In this document: piece after piece, positions 41,129 through 50,041 of the stretch
How positions within the stretch are numbered: the first letter of the stretch is position 1
Layout of the letters: the number at the start of each line of letters is the position of its first letter
DNA from: Demequina sp. NBRC 110051
GTDB taxonomy: Bacteria; Actinomycetota; Actinomycetes; Actinomycetales; Demequinaceae
Direction of reading: 5' to 3'
Assembly: GCF_002090055.1 (NCBI RefSeq)
Contig: NZ_BBRH01000009.1
Coordinates: forward strand, 62,001 to 126,000
DNA length: 64,000 nucleotides
Notes under the pieces: generated by a model
Database searches by the model: none
What the model was told of the DNA's origin: nothing
Seen by the model: only the letters and a program-made list of their open reading frames with translations
Translations under genes and position numbers: made by a program

Positions 41129-42565
41129 TCACGCCTCGATGTCGGCGTGAGCCTCGAGGAATTCGTGGAGCTCGCGGTCGTCGACGCCGGGGTACGTGCC
41201 GTGCGGGAGCGGAGCAAACAGGTGCGTGCGCACCCGCGGGCTCGCCCAACCCTTGCCCTCCCAGCGCTCGGCGAGGCCATCCTGCGGGCGCCGGCAGCAC
41301 GTGACATCAGGACAGGTCGATGCCTCACGCAGTTGCGTCTCGCGGCCACGGAACCACTTGGACTCGTTATAAGGAACACCAAGGGTGATGGAGAAGTCCT
41401 CGGGCGTGCCCGTGCCTGTCTGCGTGGACTCGAAGAAGGTGCCCGCTGGGGTGTCGGTGTATTGGTGGTGCTCGGTGGTGCGGGTGCGGCGCGCGAAGGC
41501 GCGGCGCGCGCTCCAGGACCGGCACACCACCTCACCCTCGGTCGACCCCGTCGCGTCGAGCGGGAGGGGCAGCCCGTCGTTCTCGTAGGCTCCCGTCACG
41601 GTGCCGTCGCCGTTGACACGCAGGTAGTGCAGGGTCAGCCCCAGGTGCTCGGTGGCGAGGTTGGTGAAGCGCAGCGCGGCCGCCTCGTGGGTCACGCCGA
41701 AGGCGTCTCGCAGGTCCTCGATCGCGATGCTGCGCTCGCGCTTAGCGGCGCTGAGGAACTCCACGGACGCCTCGCGCGGCATGAGGCACGCGGCGGCGAA
41801 GTAGCTCGCCTCAAGGCGCTGGCGCAGGAAGTCGGCGTAGTCGGCGGGCGGTCGATGCTCGAGCACCTTGTGCGCGATGGCCTGCAGAGCCAGCGAGCGC
41901 AATCCATGGCCGCCGGGGATAGAGGCGGGCGGGATATAGATGCGCCCACGCTCCATGTCCACGACGCAGCGGGCTGAGTGGGGAAGGTCGTCGGTGTGCA
42001 CGATGGCGAGCCCCACGTGGTCGGCCATCTCAGTGACGGTCCGGTGCGTGAGCGCTCCGGCGGTGTGTCCCACCTGGTCGGTCGCGGCCTGCGCGAGTAG
42101 CTCGAGTTCCGGCAGATAGTTATTGATGCGGCGCATCTCGAGGCGTTGCTGCGTGTTGGCGCGGCGCGCCTCCTCCGGCGTCGCGATCGACTGGCGTGCG
42201 CGGCGCTCCAGCTCGCGATGGAGCCCCACGAGCGTGCGCAGGGTCTCGTCACTCATGGTCTTGCCCGGGCGCACCTGTGGCAGACCCAGCTCGAGGTAGG
42301 TGGGGGTCGCCTGCGCGCGCTCCAGCTCAATCTCGAGGGCCGCGCGCGCCGTGGGCGGAGCGGGGTCGAGAAGGGCGGCCGAGGTGACGCCCAGGGCCGC
42401 GGCGATGGACTCGAGTAAGGACAGCCGCGGCTCGCGCCGGCCGTTCTCGATGAGCGACAGGTGGCTGGGCGCAGTTCCCGTGGCCTCGCTCAGTTGATCG
42501 AGGGTGAGGCCCGCGCTGACGCGGAAGTGACGGATGCGGCGTCCGAGGGTCGAGAGGTCAGCCAT
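41129..42565 (-). CDS. ramB: XRE-family regulator of the RamB/ScfR type
   Basis: Transcription regulator of 478 residues. The N-terminal HTH_3 domain covers about 1-65 (LGRRIRHFRVSAGLTLDQL...SHLSLIENGRREP); a middle ImmA/IrrE-like segment has AHKVLEHRP and FAAACLMP near 245-280; the C-terminal short-chain fatty acyl regulator domain ends with a Cys cluster (CPDVTCCRR). RamB in Corynebacterium controls acetate and glyoxylate genes. The internal ATG at 42565 (MADLSTLG) is used. Divergent from pckG; it probably controls itself and pckG through the AT-rich site at 42585-42597. Confidence 0.88.
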   Translation of the reverse strand: MADLSTLGRRIRHFRVSAGLTLDQLSEATGTAPSHLSLIENGRREPRLSLLESIAAALGVTSAALLDPAPPTARAALEIELERAQATPTYLELGLPQVRPGKTMSDETLRTLVGLHRELERRARQSIATPEEARRANTQQRLEMRRINNYLPELELLAQAATDQVGHTAGALTHRTVTEMADHVGLAIVHTDDLPHSARCVVDMERGRIYIPPASIPGGHGLRSLALQAIAHKVLEHRPPADYADFLRQRLEASYFAAACLMPREASVEFLSAAKRERSIAIEDLRDAFGVTHEAAALRFTNLATEHLGLTLHYLRVNGDGTVTGAYENDGLPLPLDATGSTEGEVVCRSWSARRAFARRTRTTEHHQYTDTPAGTFFESTQTGTGTPEDFSITLGVPYNESKWFRGRETQLREASTCPDVTCCRRPQDGLAERWEGKGWASPRVRTHLFAPLPHGTYPGVDDRELHEFLEAHADIEA

Positions 42566-42584
42566 GACTTGACAATAGAAGAAG

Positions 42585-42597
42585 AAACGCAAAACTT
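42585..42597. promoter_or_regulatory. Candidate RamB-type operator between ramB and pckG
   Basis: AAACGCAAAACTT; its complement AAGTTTTGCGTTT resembles the RamB consensus AAAGTTTGCAAA around the TTTGC core. It is a rare AT-rich patch 19 bp upstream of the ramB start codon and about 80 bp from the pckG start. Recognition is by consensus similarity only. Confidence 0.5.
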
Positions 42598-42675
42598 CAT
42601 CCACGAATTACCCGTGAGATGCCAGCGAGCTCGGCCTACGGTGAAATCACTGGATCACTTCTCAGGAGGAAGACC

Positions 42676-44493
42676 ATGACCGTGACCGCCACCGACGTCG
42701 CCAGCACAGCCCCCGCATCGGCCGATACCTCGGTCGTCAAGTGGGTCGAGTCGATCGCCCGCCACCTCGAACCCGACAACGTGGTGTGGTGCGACGGCTC
42801 CCCCGCGGAGCGTCGGGAGCTGATCGACACGATGCTGGACGCGGGCACGCTCCTTGAGCTCAACCCCGCCAAGCGCCCCGGCTCGTACCTGGCGCGCTCG
42901 CACCCCGACGACGTTGCGCGCGTCGAGTCACGCACCTTCATCTGCTCGAAGTCCGAGGCCGATGCGGGACCTACCAACAACTGGGTGGAGCCCGCCGAGA
43001 TGCGCGCCACCCTCGAGCCGCTGTTTGAGGGCGCGATGCGCGGACGGACCATGTACGTGGTGCCGTTCTCGATGGGGCCCGTGGGCAGCCCGCTCGCCCG
43101 CCTGGGCGTCCAGGTCACCGACTCGCCGTACGTGGTGGCCTCGATGGGGACGATGACGCGGATGGGCGCTGACTCGCTCGCGCAGATCGGCCCCGACACC
43201 GCATGGGTGCCCGCCGTGCACAGCGTGGGCGCCCCCCTCGCCCCGGGCGAGGCCGACGTCGCGTGGCCGTGCAACGACACCAAGTACATCGTCCACTACC
43301 CCGAGACGCGCGAGATCTGGTCCTACGGTTCCGCCTACGGCGGCAACGCCATCCTCGCCAAGAAGGCGTTTGCCCTGCGCATCGCCTCGGTCATCGGCCG
43401 CGACGAGGGCTGGATCGCGGCCCACATGCTGCTGCTGAAGGTCACCAATCCCCGCGGCAAGGCGTTCCACGTCGCGGCGGCCTTCCCCAGCGCCTGCGGC
43501 AAGACCAACTTCGCGATGCTGCAGCCCTCCATCCCCGGCTGGACGGTCGAGACGATCGGCGACGACATCGCCTGGCTCGCCCCCGGCCCCGACGGCCGCC
43601 TGCGCGCCATCAACCCCGAGGCAGGATTCTTCGGCGTCGCGCCGGGCACGGGCGTGGAGACCAACCCCGTCGCCATCGACATGCTGGGCGAGGACACCAT
43701 CTTCACCAACGTCGCGCTCACCGACGACGGTGACGTGTGGTGGGAGGGCCTCACTCCCGACGTTCCCGAGCATCTGATCGACTGGCGCGGCAACGACTGG
43801 ACGCCCGACTCCCCCACGCCCGCGGCTCACCCGAATTCACGCTTCACCGTGTCGGCGGCCCAGTGCCCCATCATCGCCGACACGTGGGACGACCCCGCGG
43901 GCGTCCCTGTCGACGCGATCGTCTTCGGCGGACGCCGCGCCACCAACGTGCCGCTCGTCGCCCAGGCGCGCTCGTGGGAGCACGGCGTCTACCTCGGAGC
44001 GACGTTGGCGTCGGAGCGCACCGCGGCCGCGGAGGGGGCGGTCGGCGAGCTGCGCCGCGACCCCTTCGCGATGCTGCCGTTCTGCGGTACCGACATGGCG
44101 GACCACTGGCAGCATTGGCTCGACGTGGGCGCGAAGCTCGGTGACGATGCCCCCGCGATCTTCCAGGTGAACTGGTTCCGCAAGGACGCCGATGGCTCGT
44201 TCCTGTGGCCGGGCTTCTCGGAGAACGCACGCGTGCTCGCATGGATCATCGACCGCGTCGAGGGTCGCGCGCACGCCCTCGACGCCGTCCAGGGCCTGGT
44301 CCCCGTCGACGGAGCGATCAACTTCGCCGCGGCGGGGGTCACGCGCGAGCAGTGGGAGAAGCTCTTCGCGGCCGATCCCGCGGCGCTTTCCGCCGAGGCC
44401 GACGACACGGACGGGTTCCTCTCCCGCTTCGGCGCCAAGGTGCCCGCCGCGGTGGCGGACCAGCACGCCGAGACTCGCCGCCGCATCGGCTAA
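42676..44493 (+). CDS. pckG: Phosphoenolpyruvate carboxykinase (GTP)
   Basis: Interconverts oxaloacetate and PEP with GTP, the gluconeogenic entry step; 605 residues, standard for the GTP class. The P-loop and reactive Cys are in [13 protein letters not shown] near 274-286, the metal site includes the [11 protein letters not shown] region, and [12 protein letters not shown] is the substrate-lid region. The ATG at 42676 has AGGAGGA 6 bp upstream; an in-frame ATG at 42619 lies too far upstream. Control by the adjacent RamB-type regulator is likely. Confidence 0.96.
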   Translation: MTVTATDVASTAPASADTSVVKWVESIARHLEPDNVVWCDGSPAERRELIDTMLDAGTLLELNPAKRPGSYLARSHPDDVARVESRTFICSKSEADAGPTNNWVEPAEMRATLEPLFEGAMRGRTMYVVPFSMGPVGSPLARLGVQVTDSPYVVASMGTMTRMGADSLAQIGPDTAWVPAVHSVGAPLAPGEADVAWPCNDTKYIVHYPETREIWSYGSAYGGNAILAKKAFALRIASVIGRDEGWIAAHMLLLKVTNPRGKAFHVAAAFPSACGKTNFAMLQPSIPGWTVETIGDDIAWLAPGPDGRLRAINPEAGFFGVAPGTGVETNPVAIDMLGEDTIFTNVALTDDGDVWWEGLTPDVPEHLIDWRGNDWTPDSPTPAAHPNSRFTVSAAQCPIIADTWDDPAGVPVDAIVFGGRRATNVPLVAQARSWEHGVYLGATLASERTAAAEGAVGELRRDPFAMLPFCGTDMADHWQHWLDVGAKLGDDAPAIFQVNWFRKDADGSFLWPGFSENARVLAWIIDRVEGRAHALDAVQGLVPVDGAINFAAAGVTREQWEKLFAADPAALSAEADDTDGFLSRFGAKVPAAVADQHAETRRRIG

Positions 44494-44498
44494 CACGT

Positions 44499-44541
44499 CC
44501 CCGGCGGCCCGGCCTCGAGTGGATTCCACGGGCCGCCGGGG
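44499..44541 (+). terminator. Terminator hairpin of pckG
   Basis: CCCCGGCGGCCC (44499-44510) and GGGCCGCCGGGG (44530-44541) pair perfectly over 12 bp, starting 6 bp after the stop. The loop is 19 bases; no T run follows. Confidence 0.75.
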
Positions 44542-44590
44542 CTCACCCTTGTCCGCCGCGCTGGCCCTGCGGCCCTGGCACACTGGCGCC

Positions 44591-44929
44591 ATGACGATCC
44601 TGCATGTCACGCGCGCCTCCGACTGGGAGGCGGGCCTCGCCGCCGGGACCTACGAGATCTCCGGCCGGGACCTCTCGCTCGCGGACGAGGGGTTCGTCCA
44701 CTGCTCCTACCCGCACCAGTGCGCGGCGACGGCCGCGCGCATCTGGCCGGACCGTCCCGACGACCTCGTGGTGCTGGTCATCGACGAGGACCAGGTCCGG
44801 GCGGACGGGGTCGAGGTCCTCGACGAGGGAACGAGCGAACTCTTCCCGCACATCTATGGAGCGGTGCGGCCCGCCTGGGTCAGCGAGGTGCGCCCCGCGC
44901 GCTGGGAGGGCGACACCTTTCTCTGGTGA
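44591..44929 (+). CDS. DUF952 protein
   Basis: Product of 112 residues starting MTILHVTRASDWEAG. The DUF952 hallmarks are visible: FVHCSYPHQ near 37-45, a DLVVLVIDEDQV strand and LFPHIYG near 88-94. The family is widespread, resembles glutathione-S-transferase-like or ADP-ribosyl-like small folds in some predictions, and has no established function. A longer frame upstream is a pckG shadow. It lies alone between pckG and the convergent lyase gene. Confidence 0.85.
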   Translation: MTILHVTRASDWEAGLAAGTYEISGRDLSLADEGFVHCSYPHQCAATAARIWPDRPDDLVVLVIDEDQVRADGVEVLDEGTSELFPHIYGAVRPAWVSEVRPARWEGDTFLW

Positions 44930-44956
44930 CGCCCTCCCCCGCACGGGCCGTGCTGC

Positions 44957-47900
44957 CTAGGCGCACGCCCCCACGGCCGCCCACGGACCCCATTGGCTCG
45001 CGCCGGGAGTCTGCGAGCGCGACCACCACTGCGCCTCGTAGTTGAGGCCGTCGTAGGACACGGTCGCGCCGCGGTGGTACACGGTGCGCTCCTCCCAAGG
45101 GGCCGCGCACTCGGCAACCTCCGGCGCGGCGTCGGCGGGGCCGACCTCCACCCACGGGCCCCACGCGGAGGCCCCGGGCTCGCTGCCGCGGTTCCACCAG
45201 CGTGCCTCGTAGACCGTGCCCTCGTGCTGCACGAGGTCGCCCCGGGTGTACACGGTCGACGCGTACCACGCGGCCGGGCCGGGCTCGGGCGCGGTGACCT
45301 CGGGGAGCAGGTCGATCACGGTCGGATCCGCATTGGGGACCAGGCGCGCACCCGTGTCGGCGGGGGCAATCTCCGCGAGCTCATACAACCCGTGCATCTC
45401 GACGGAACCATCCGCCGCGATCTGAGGAGTGATGCTCGACGCATCGGTCGTGACGAACCAGTCGGCGGTGACGCCGTCGCCATCGAAGTGGTTGGACGGG
45501 TCGGCCAGGAGCGACGTGTCTGCCTGTTCTAGCGCGAGCACGTCCGCCGCGGGATTCGACCACGAGATCACTCCCGACGCGCGATAGTCGGTGGCGGCCG
45601 CGTTCGTCTCAAGGCGGATGCCGCGGTCGTTATCGACGGACGTCACGTTCTCGAGGCGGACGTCCGGTCCCGAGTTCGACGTCACGCCGGTGGCGAGGTT
45701 GCCGTAGCTGATCGAGTTGCGCAGCAGGTGGTCGCCTGGCATGGACTCGCCACCGAGCTTGAAGCCGTTGCCCTCGCCCGTGCGGCTCGGGTCTTCGCTG
45801 AGCCAGCCGTTGTTGTAGGCGACGGAGTCCTCGACGACCACGGTGCCGATGGGGCCCGTCGTCGACTTGGCGTAGAGGTCCCAGCCGTCGTCGATGTTGT
45901 GGTGGGCGATGTTGGAGCGGAACACGTTGCCCTCGCCCACCGTCAGCTTCGCGGCAAAGCCGTCGGCGTCGTTACCGCCCGGGTCCGCGTTGTGGTGCGC
46001 CTGGGAGGACACCACGAGGTTGTACGAGGGCCACATGGCCGGCGGCTCGGCGGACAGCCCCGAGATCTGGATGCCCGTGTCCTGGTTGTGGTGCGACTCC
46101 ACCCTCTCCACGATGTTGTGGTGGCCCTGCACGAGCATGGGCTTGGCCTTGTCACCGGACCCGGTGATCTCGACGTTGTACACGTGCCACCAGTCGGCCC
46201 GCAGGTTGATGCCACCCGTCGCCGAGCCGCTGAGGTCGAGCACGGCGCGCGAGCCCGGCTCCGACATCAGCACGATGGGAGCCTCCTCGGTGCCGTCGTG
46301 TCCGCGGTCGGCCACGATCGCACGGTCCGGCGTGTAGGTGCCGTCCATCAGCACAATCTGCTGGCCGGCCTGCGCGAACGCCACCGCGGTGTGCACGTCG
46401 AGGGGGTTCGCTCTCGTGCCGTCCCCGTCGGACGAGCCATCCGGCGACACCCATAGCGACTGGCCGGGCTCGCCGTACGAGTCCACGGTCACGGTCACCG
46501 GCACATCCACCGGGTCCATCGACTCGAGAGCCTCGTACTCGCCCAACTGCGGCTGGTCCGGACCCGGGATCGCACGCGCCGTGAAGCGGTTGACCCCCGG
46601 CTCGAGCGAGACTGCTCCAAGCGACTGTTGGCCGGGCTCGAGCACCAGCCCATCCACCACGACGGCTCCGGAGGCATCCAGAATCTGTCCGGTGCCGTAG
46701 AAGTCCGCGACCAGCGGGATCTCCAGGGAGCGCTCTGGGGTGGTGGCGGTCACGTCCACGCTGAGGGAGGTCGGTACCTGCTCGATGGGACGCTCCTGGG
46801 CGGGGTCGTCGTCGGCCGGGTTGATCGTGGTGAACTCCCAATCCGTCACGGTGACCACGATCTTGCGGGCCACCGCGAGCCCCACGTAGAAGCGCTCCGC
46901 GTCCTGCGCCAGCAGCATGTCGGGGTCGTACTCGATGACCTCGTGTACCGCGCCGCCCTCGCCGCTGCGGTCCCAGATCGCGTGGAATCCGGTGTTGGAG
47001 CGGCGCAGCGTGAAGGTGTACGTGTCACCGGTGTCGAAGCGCGGCGCCGTGCCGGCCTCCTCCCTGAAGGCGGGGTCGAAGACCTCGGAACCGCTCTGGT
47101 CTCGCGTGCCCGCCGTGTTGTCGTCGGTCGCCCCCGTGTAGCCCGTCACGAAGCGAGCTCCCGGCATGCCGTTGACCACCGTGGCGGTGCCCTCGCCGTA
47201 GCGGGTCACGACGGCGCCCGCGGAGTTGAAGTAGCGGTCGGGGGACGAGCCCGCCACCAGCGAGTCGACGGCGATCACGCCGAAGCCCGACTGGCTGTCC
47301 TTCGTCGAGGCGTCGTCCACGCGGAACGTCGCCGTGAGCGCGAAGTTCTCGGAGGCGGGGTCCACCTCGGTGTAGAAGTACTGGAAGCCGTCCTCGGACG
47401 TGGCGAGCTTGGTCGAGCTCGCCTTCGCGTCGAACAGAATCGAGCCGTCCTCGTTCTCGGTGATGGCGCCCCCGGAGCCCGCGTTGGACCCGATATCGGC
47501 GGCCTGCCACCTTTCGACGGCCGATGCGACACTCACCTCGGTCGCCGGGCCCTCCTGGGCGCCGTCACCACGGTGCGCCACCACTCGCATCTGCACGGTC
47601 GCCCCGGGCGTGAGTCCGGGGACATCGGCCGAGGTGCCAGTGATGCCGTCGACGGCGGCCGCAAAGCCCGGGCCCTCGTCGACCTCGACGGTGTAGGTCT
47701 CGGCCTCGGCCACGGCACCCCACTCGACGGTCACTGTCGCGGCGCCGGCGCTGACGGCGCTGGTCAGCGCGCCGCTGATCTCCGGGGCGCCCAGCGGCAG
47801 GGAGAACGGCGCGGTCTCGACCGCCGCCGACTGGTGCGCGGTGTCCTCACCGGCCCTGGTCAGCGAGACCTGAACGGTGTAGGTGCCGGAGCCGGGTGGG

Positions 47901-48655
47901 GTCAGGCGCAGCGTGCCGCCGGTGCCCTCATCCGCGCTGAGCGCGCGGTCCACCACGGCGCCGCTGACGTCGGTGAGGGCTGCGCGAGCAAGGTCGGCTC
48001 CGTCTGTTCCGATGAGGCCGGAGTAGTCGACCAGCAGGTCGCCCGGGTCTGCCGGGTCCACGGCCACCGCGTCGATGACTGGCGCGGCCACATCCACCCA
48101 AGGGGCGCGCGCGGCCGGCTCGTCGAGCCCGATCTGCACGTAGTACACGTTCACTCCCGAACTGGGCGAGGCGATCCAGTAGTCGCCCGCCGCAGGCACC
48201 TCGAGCGTCTCCGTGGTGATCGGGAGCCCGCCGTCGTCCGCAAGCGCCGGGACCCTGTCGACCTCACCGGAGGCGTCGAACAGCGCGAGCGCGCGGTCGC
48301 TCGAGCCGGATCCGCTGCGTGCGTGGACGATGACGTGCGTGGGCCCGTCCGCCGTGAATGCGAGGGAGCGCTGCGCCACGTCGCCCGAGCCGTTGAGCTT
48401 CAGGCGCTGGGTGTACACGTCGCCGCGATCCGAGACCCGGTCGCTGCCGTCCACGGTCACTGCCTTGGCCTCGGTGGCCCGGATGGTGACATCCCCGACC
48501 ACGACGTCCGCCGTGTAGGAGCCGGGAGCGAGGTCATTCGCGTTGAGCGCTCCCGCGGCGCCGGCCGCGGCCGCGGGCACCACGCCGATGGCGGTGAGGG
48601 CGGCGGCCGCGAGGACGGCAAGCACAGGACGGATACGGGCGGCTGTCGTGGTCAT
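44957..48655 (-). CDS. Secreted multidomain polysaccharide lyase, family PL9-like, with two CBM5/12 modules
   Basis: Product of 1232 residues. A Sec signal (1 to about 31) is followed by Ig/Fn3-like domains to about 375, a beta-sandwich (about 382-615), a linker, and a right-handed beta-helix near 730-1090 starting LWVSPDGSSDGDGT. NDADGFAAKL near 893-902 and NIDDGWDLYAK match the calcium-site and catalytic-lysine region of PL9 pectate lyases. Two C-terminal modules of about 45 residues (AWYASTVYTRGD... and PWEERTVYHRGA...) with YEA-x-WW...GPW motifs bind cellulose or chitin. The start ATG at 48655 has GGGGAG upstream. A LacI-like operator lies 68-83 bp before the start. Pectin or a related uronan is the likely substrate; exact specificity is inferred. 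Confidence 0.85.
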   Translation of the reverse strand: MTTTAARIRPVLAVLAAAALTAIGVVPAAAAGAAGALNANDLAPGSYTADVVVGDVTIRATEAKAVTVDGSDRVSDRGDVYTQRLKLNGSGDVAQRSLAFTADGPTHVIVHARSGSGSSDRALALFDASGEVDRVPALADDGGLPITTETLEVPAAGDYWIASPSSGVNVYYVQIGLDEPAARAPWVDVAAPVIDAVAVDPADPGDLLVDYSGLIGTDGADLARAALTDVSGAVVDRALSADEGTGGTLRLTPPGSGTYTVQVSLTRAGEDTAHQSAAVETAPFSLPLGAPEISGALTSAVSAGAATVTVEWGAVAEAETYTVEVDEGPGFAAAVDGITGTSADVPGLTPGATVQMRVVAHRGDGAQEGPATEVSVASAVERWQAADIGSNAGSGGAITENEDGSILFDAKASSTKLATSEDGFQYFYTEVDPASENFALTATFRVDDASTKDSQSGFGVIAVDSLVAGSSPDRYFNSAGAVVTRYGEGTATVVNGMPGARFVTGYTGATDDNTAGTRDQSGSEVFDPAFREEAGTAPRFDTGDTYTFTLRRSNTGFHAIWDRSGEGGAVHEVIEYDPDMLLAQDAERFYVGLAVARKIVVTVTDWEFTTINPADDDPAQERPIEQVPTSLSVDVTATTPERSLEIPLVADFYGTGQILDASGAVVVDGLVLEPGQQSLGAVSLEPGVNRFTARAIPGPDQPQLGEYEALESMDPVDVPVTVTVDSYGEPGQSLWVSPDGSSDGDGTRANPLDVHTAVAFAQAGQQIVLMDGTYTPDRAIVADRGHDGTEEAPIVLMSEPGSRAVLDLSGSATGGINLRADWWHVYNVEITGSGDKAKPMLVQGHHNIVERVESHHNQDTGIQISGLSAEPPAMWPSYNLVVSSQAHHNADPGGNDADGFAAKLTVGEGNVFRSNIAHHNIDDGWDLYAKSTTGPIGTVVVEDSVAYNNGWLSEDPSRTGEGNGFKLGGESMPGDHLLRNSISYGNLATGVTSNSGPDVRLENVTSVDNDRGIRLETNAAATDYRASGVISWSNPAADVLALEQADTSLLADPSNHFDGDGVTADWFVTTDASSITPQIAADGSVEMHGLYELAEIAPADTGARLVPNADPTVIDLLPEVTAPEPGPAAWYASTVYTRGDLVQHEGTVYEARWWNRGSEPGASAWGPWVEVGPADAAPEVAECAAPWEERTVYHRGATVSYDGLNYEAQWWSRSQTPGASQWGPWAAVGACA

Positions 48656-48722
48656 GAATCTCCCCATTGAGATCGTTCACTGCGATGGTCGACACGCCCG
48701 CGTCCTCGTCATTGAGGAGCGC

Positions 48723-48738
48723 GGGTAACCGGTTTCCC
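48723..48738. promoter_or_regulatory. LacI-family-like operator upstream of the lyase gene
   Basis: GGGTAACCGGTTTCCC is a near-perfect 16-bp palindrome (one mismatch pair) with the central AACCGGTT common in LacI-type sites. It lies in the divergent region of the lyase and hisN genes, 68-83 bp before the lyase start. No LacI regulator gene is in the window. Confidence 0.6.
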
Positions 48739-48807
48739 ACACGGTAAGCGCATTCCGCATGCGCTGTCAACCGCAGGCACGTCGATCGCCGCCGGTAGCC
48801 TTGCCGC

Positions 48808-49593
48808 ATGCCCTCCCCGTACGCCGACGACCTCACGCTCGCCCTCGCCATCGCCGACGAGGTGGACGCTCTCACCATGTCTCACCATGACCCCGCCGCC
48901 CTGACGGTGGAGCTCAAGGCCGACGAGACCCCGGTGACTGCCATCGACCGTGCCGCCGAGCGCATCGTCCGCGAGCGCATCGAGGCCGCCCGCCCGGGCG
49001 ACGCGATCCTGGGCGAGGAATACGGCGCGAGTGGAGACGCTCCCCGTCAGTGGGTCGTCGACCCCATCGACGGCACCAAGAACTTCATCCGCGCAGTCCC
49101 CGCATGGGCCACGCTGATCGCACTCCTCGTCGACGGCGAGCCGGTGGTCGGCGTGGTGAGCGCGCCGGCATTGGGCCGCCGGTGGTTTGCCGCCGTGGGC
49201 GGCGGCGCGTGGCGAGGCCAGGGACCGGCCGATGCCGTGGCGCTGTCGGTCTCGACGACCGCCACCCTGCGGGATGCCAGCGTGTCGTACTCGTCGCTGA
49301 CGGGCTGGGAGGAACGTGGCCGCCTCGAGTCATTCCTCCAACTGTCGCGGACGGTGTGGCGTACGCGAGCGTTTGGCGACTTCTGGTCGTACATGCTGGT
49401 GGCTGAGGGGGCCGTGGATGCCGCGTTCGAGCCCGAGCTCGCGCTGCACGACATGGCGGCCCTCGTCCCGATCGTCACCGAGGCGGGCGGGGTGTTCACG
49501 TCGCTGGACGGCATCCCTGGCCCGCACGGGGGCGATGCGATCGCGTCCAACGGCATCCTGCACCAGGCGGTCGTCGACGCCCTGCGTCCGTAG
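48808..49593 (+). CDS. hisN: Histidinol-phosphatase, inositol-monophosphatase fold
   Basis: Magnesium-dependent phosphatase of 261 residues removing phosphate from histidinol phosphate. The metal-binding set is present: LGEEYG (Glu70/71), DPIDGTKNF (Asp85, Asp88) and the C-terminal LHDMAALVPIV aspartate. The DPIDGTKNF form and the length match actinobacterial HisN rather than inositol monophosphatases or CysQ, which cannot be excluded. Convergent with the small gene ending at 49597, 3 bp away. Confidence 0.88.
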   Translation: MPSPYADDLTLALAIADEVDALTMSHHDPAALTVELKADETPVTAIDRAAERIVRERIEAARPGDAILGEEYGASGDAPRQWVVDPIDGTKNFIRAVPAWATLIALLVDGEPVVGVVSAPALGRRWFAAVGGGAWRGQGPADAVALSVSTTATLRDASVSYSSLTGWEERGRLESFLQLSRTVWRTRAFGDFWSYMLVAEGAVDAAFEPELALHDMAALVPIVTEAGGVFTSLDGIPGPHGGDAIASNGILHQAVVDALRP

Positions 49594-49596
49594 GCG

Positions 49597-50037
49597 TCAG
49601 GCAGGACCAGGCACGTCGGCGAGCTCGCCGGGCCCCCACCACAGCAGGTCGCGCGCCTCGAGCCTGTCACGGGCGTCCTCGTCATCGCGGGCTGCGGCGA
49701 CGTCGGCCGCAGCATCGGGCTCGTCGATGAACACGCACGCGATCTGGGCGGTGTCGATCCGCTCGGCGACGGCCACGGCCGCGGGGTGATCCCCTGCGAT
49801 CTCCGTCACGTCGGCGCGTGAACAGTCGGCGACCACGACCACGCGCAGCTGAGAGCCCAGGTCGATGGCCGATGCCATCGCCGCGGTGTCCCTCACCTGC
49901 TCCGCGATCTCCTCCTCGTCGTCGAGCGACGAGATGTCGAGCATGCGGTGCGTCACGGCATAGCCACGCTCGGGCTCCCACAGCCCCGCGCCGATGCGCT
50001 CGAGGTCCGCGAAGGTGGCCGGCAGGTACACACGCAT
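49597..50037 (-). CDS. Conserved protein, DUF6912-like
   Basis: Product of 146 residues starting MRVYLPATFADLERIGAG, the N-terminus typical of DUF6912 actinobacterial proteins, with a VVVVADCSRADV strand and an acidic C-terminus ending in DLLWWGPGEL. The ATG at 50037 is used; the longer frame upstream only shadows the CpaE-like gene. No function known. It is 4 bp downstream of the CpaE-like gene and probably cotranscribed with it and the SAF gene. Confidence 0.78.
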   Translation of the reverse strand: MRVYLPATFADLERIGAGLWEPERGYAVTHRMLDISSLDDEEEIAEQVRDTAAMASAIDLGSQLRVVVVADCSRADVTEIAGDHPAAVAVAERIDTAQIACVFIDEPDAAADVAAARDDEDARDRLEARDLLWWGPGELADVPGPA

Positions 50038-50041
50038 GATG

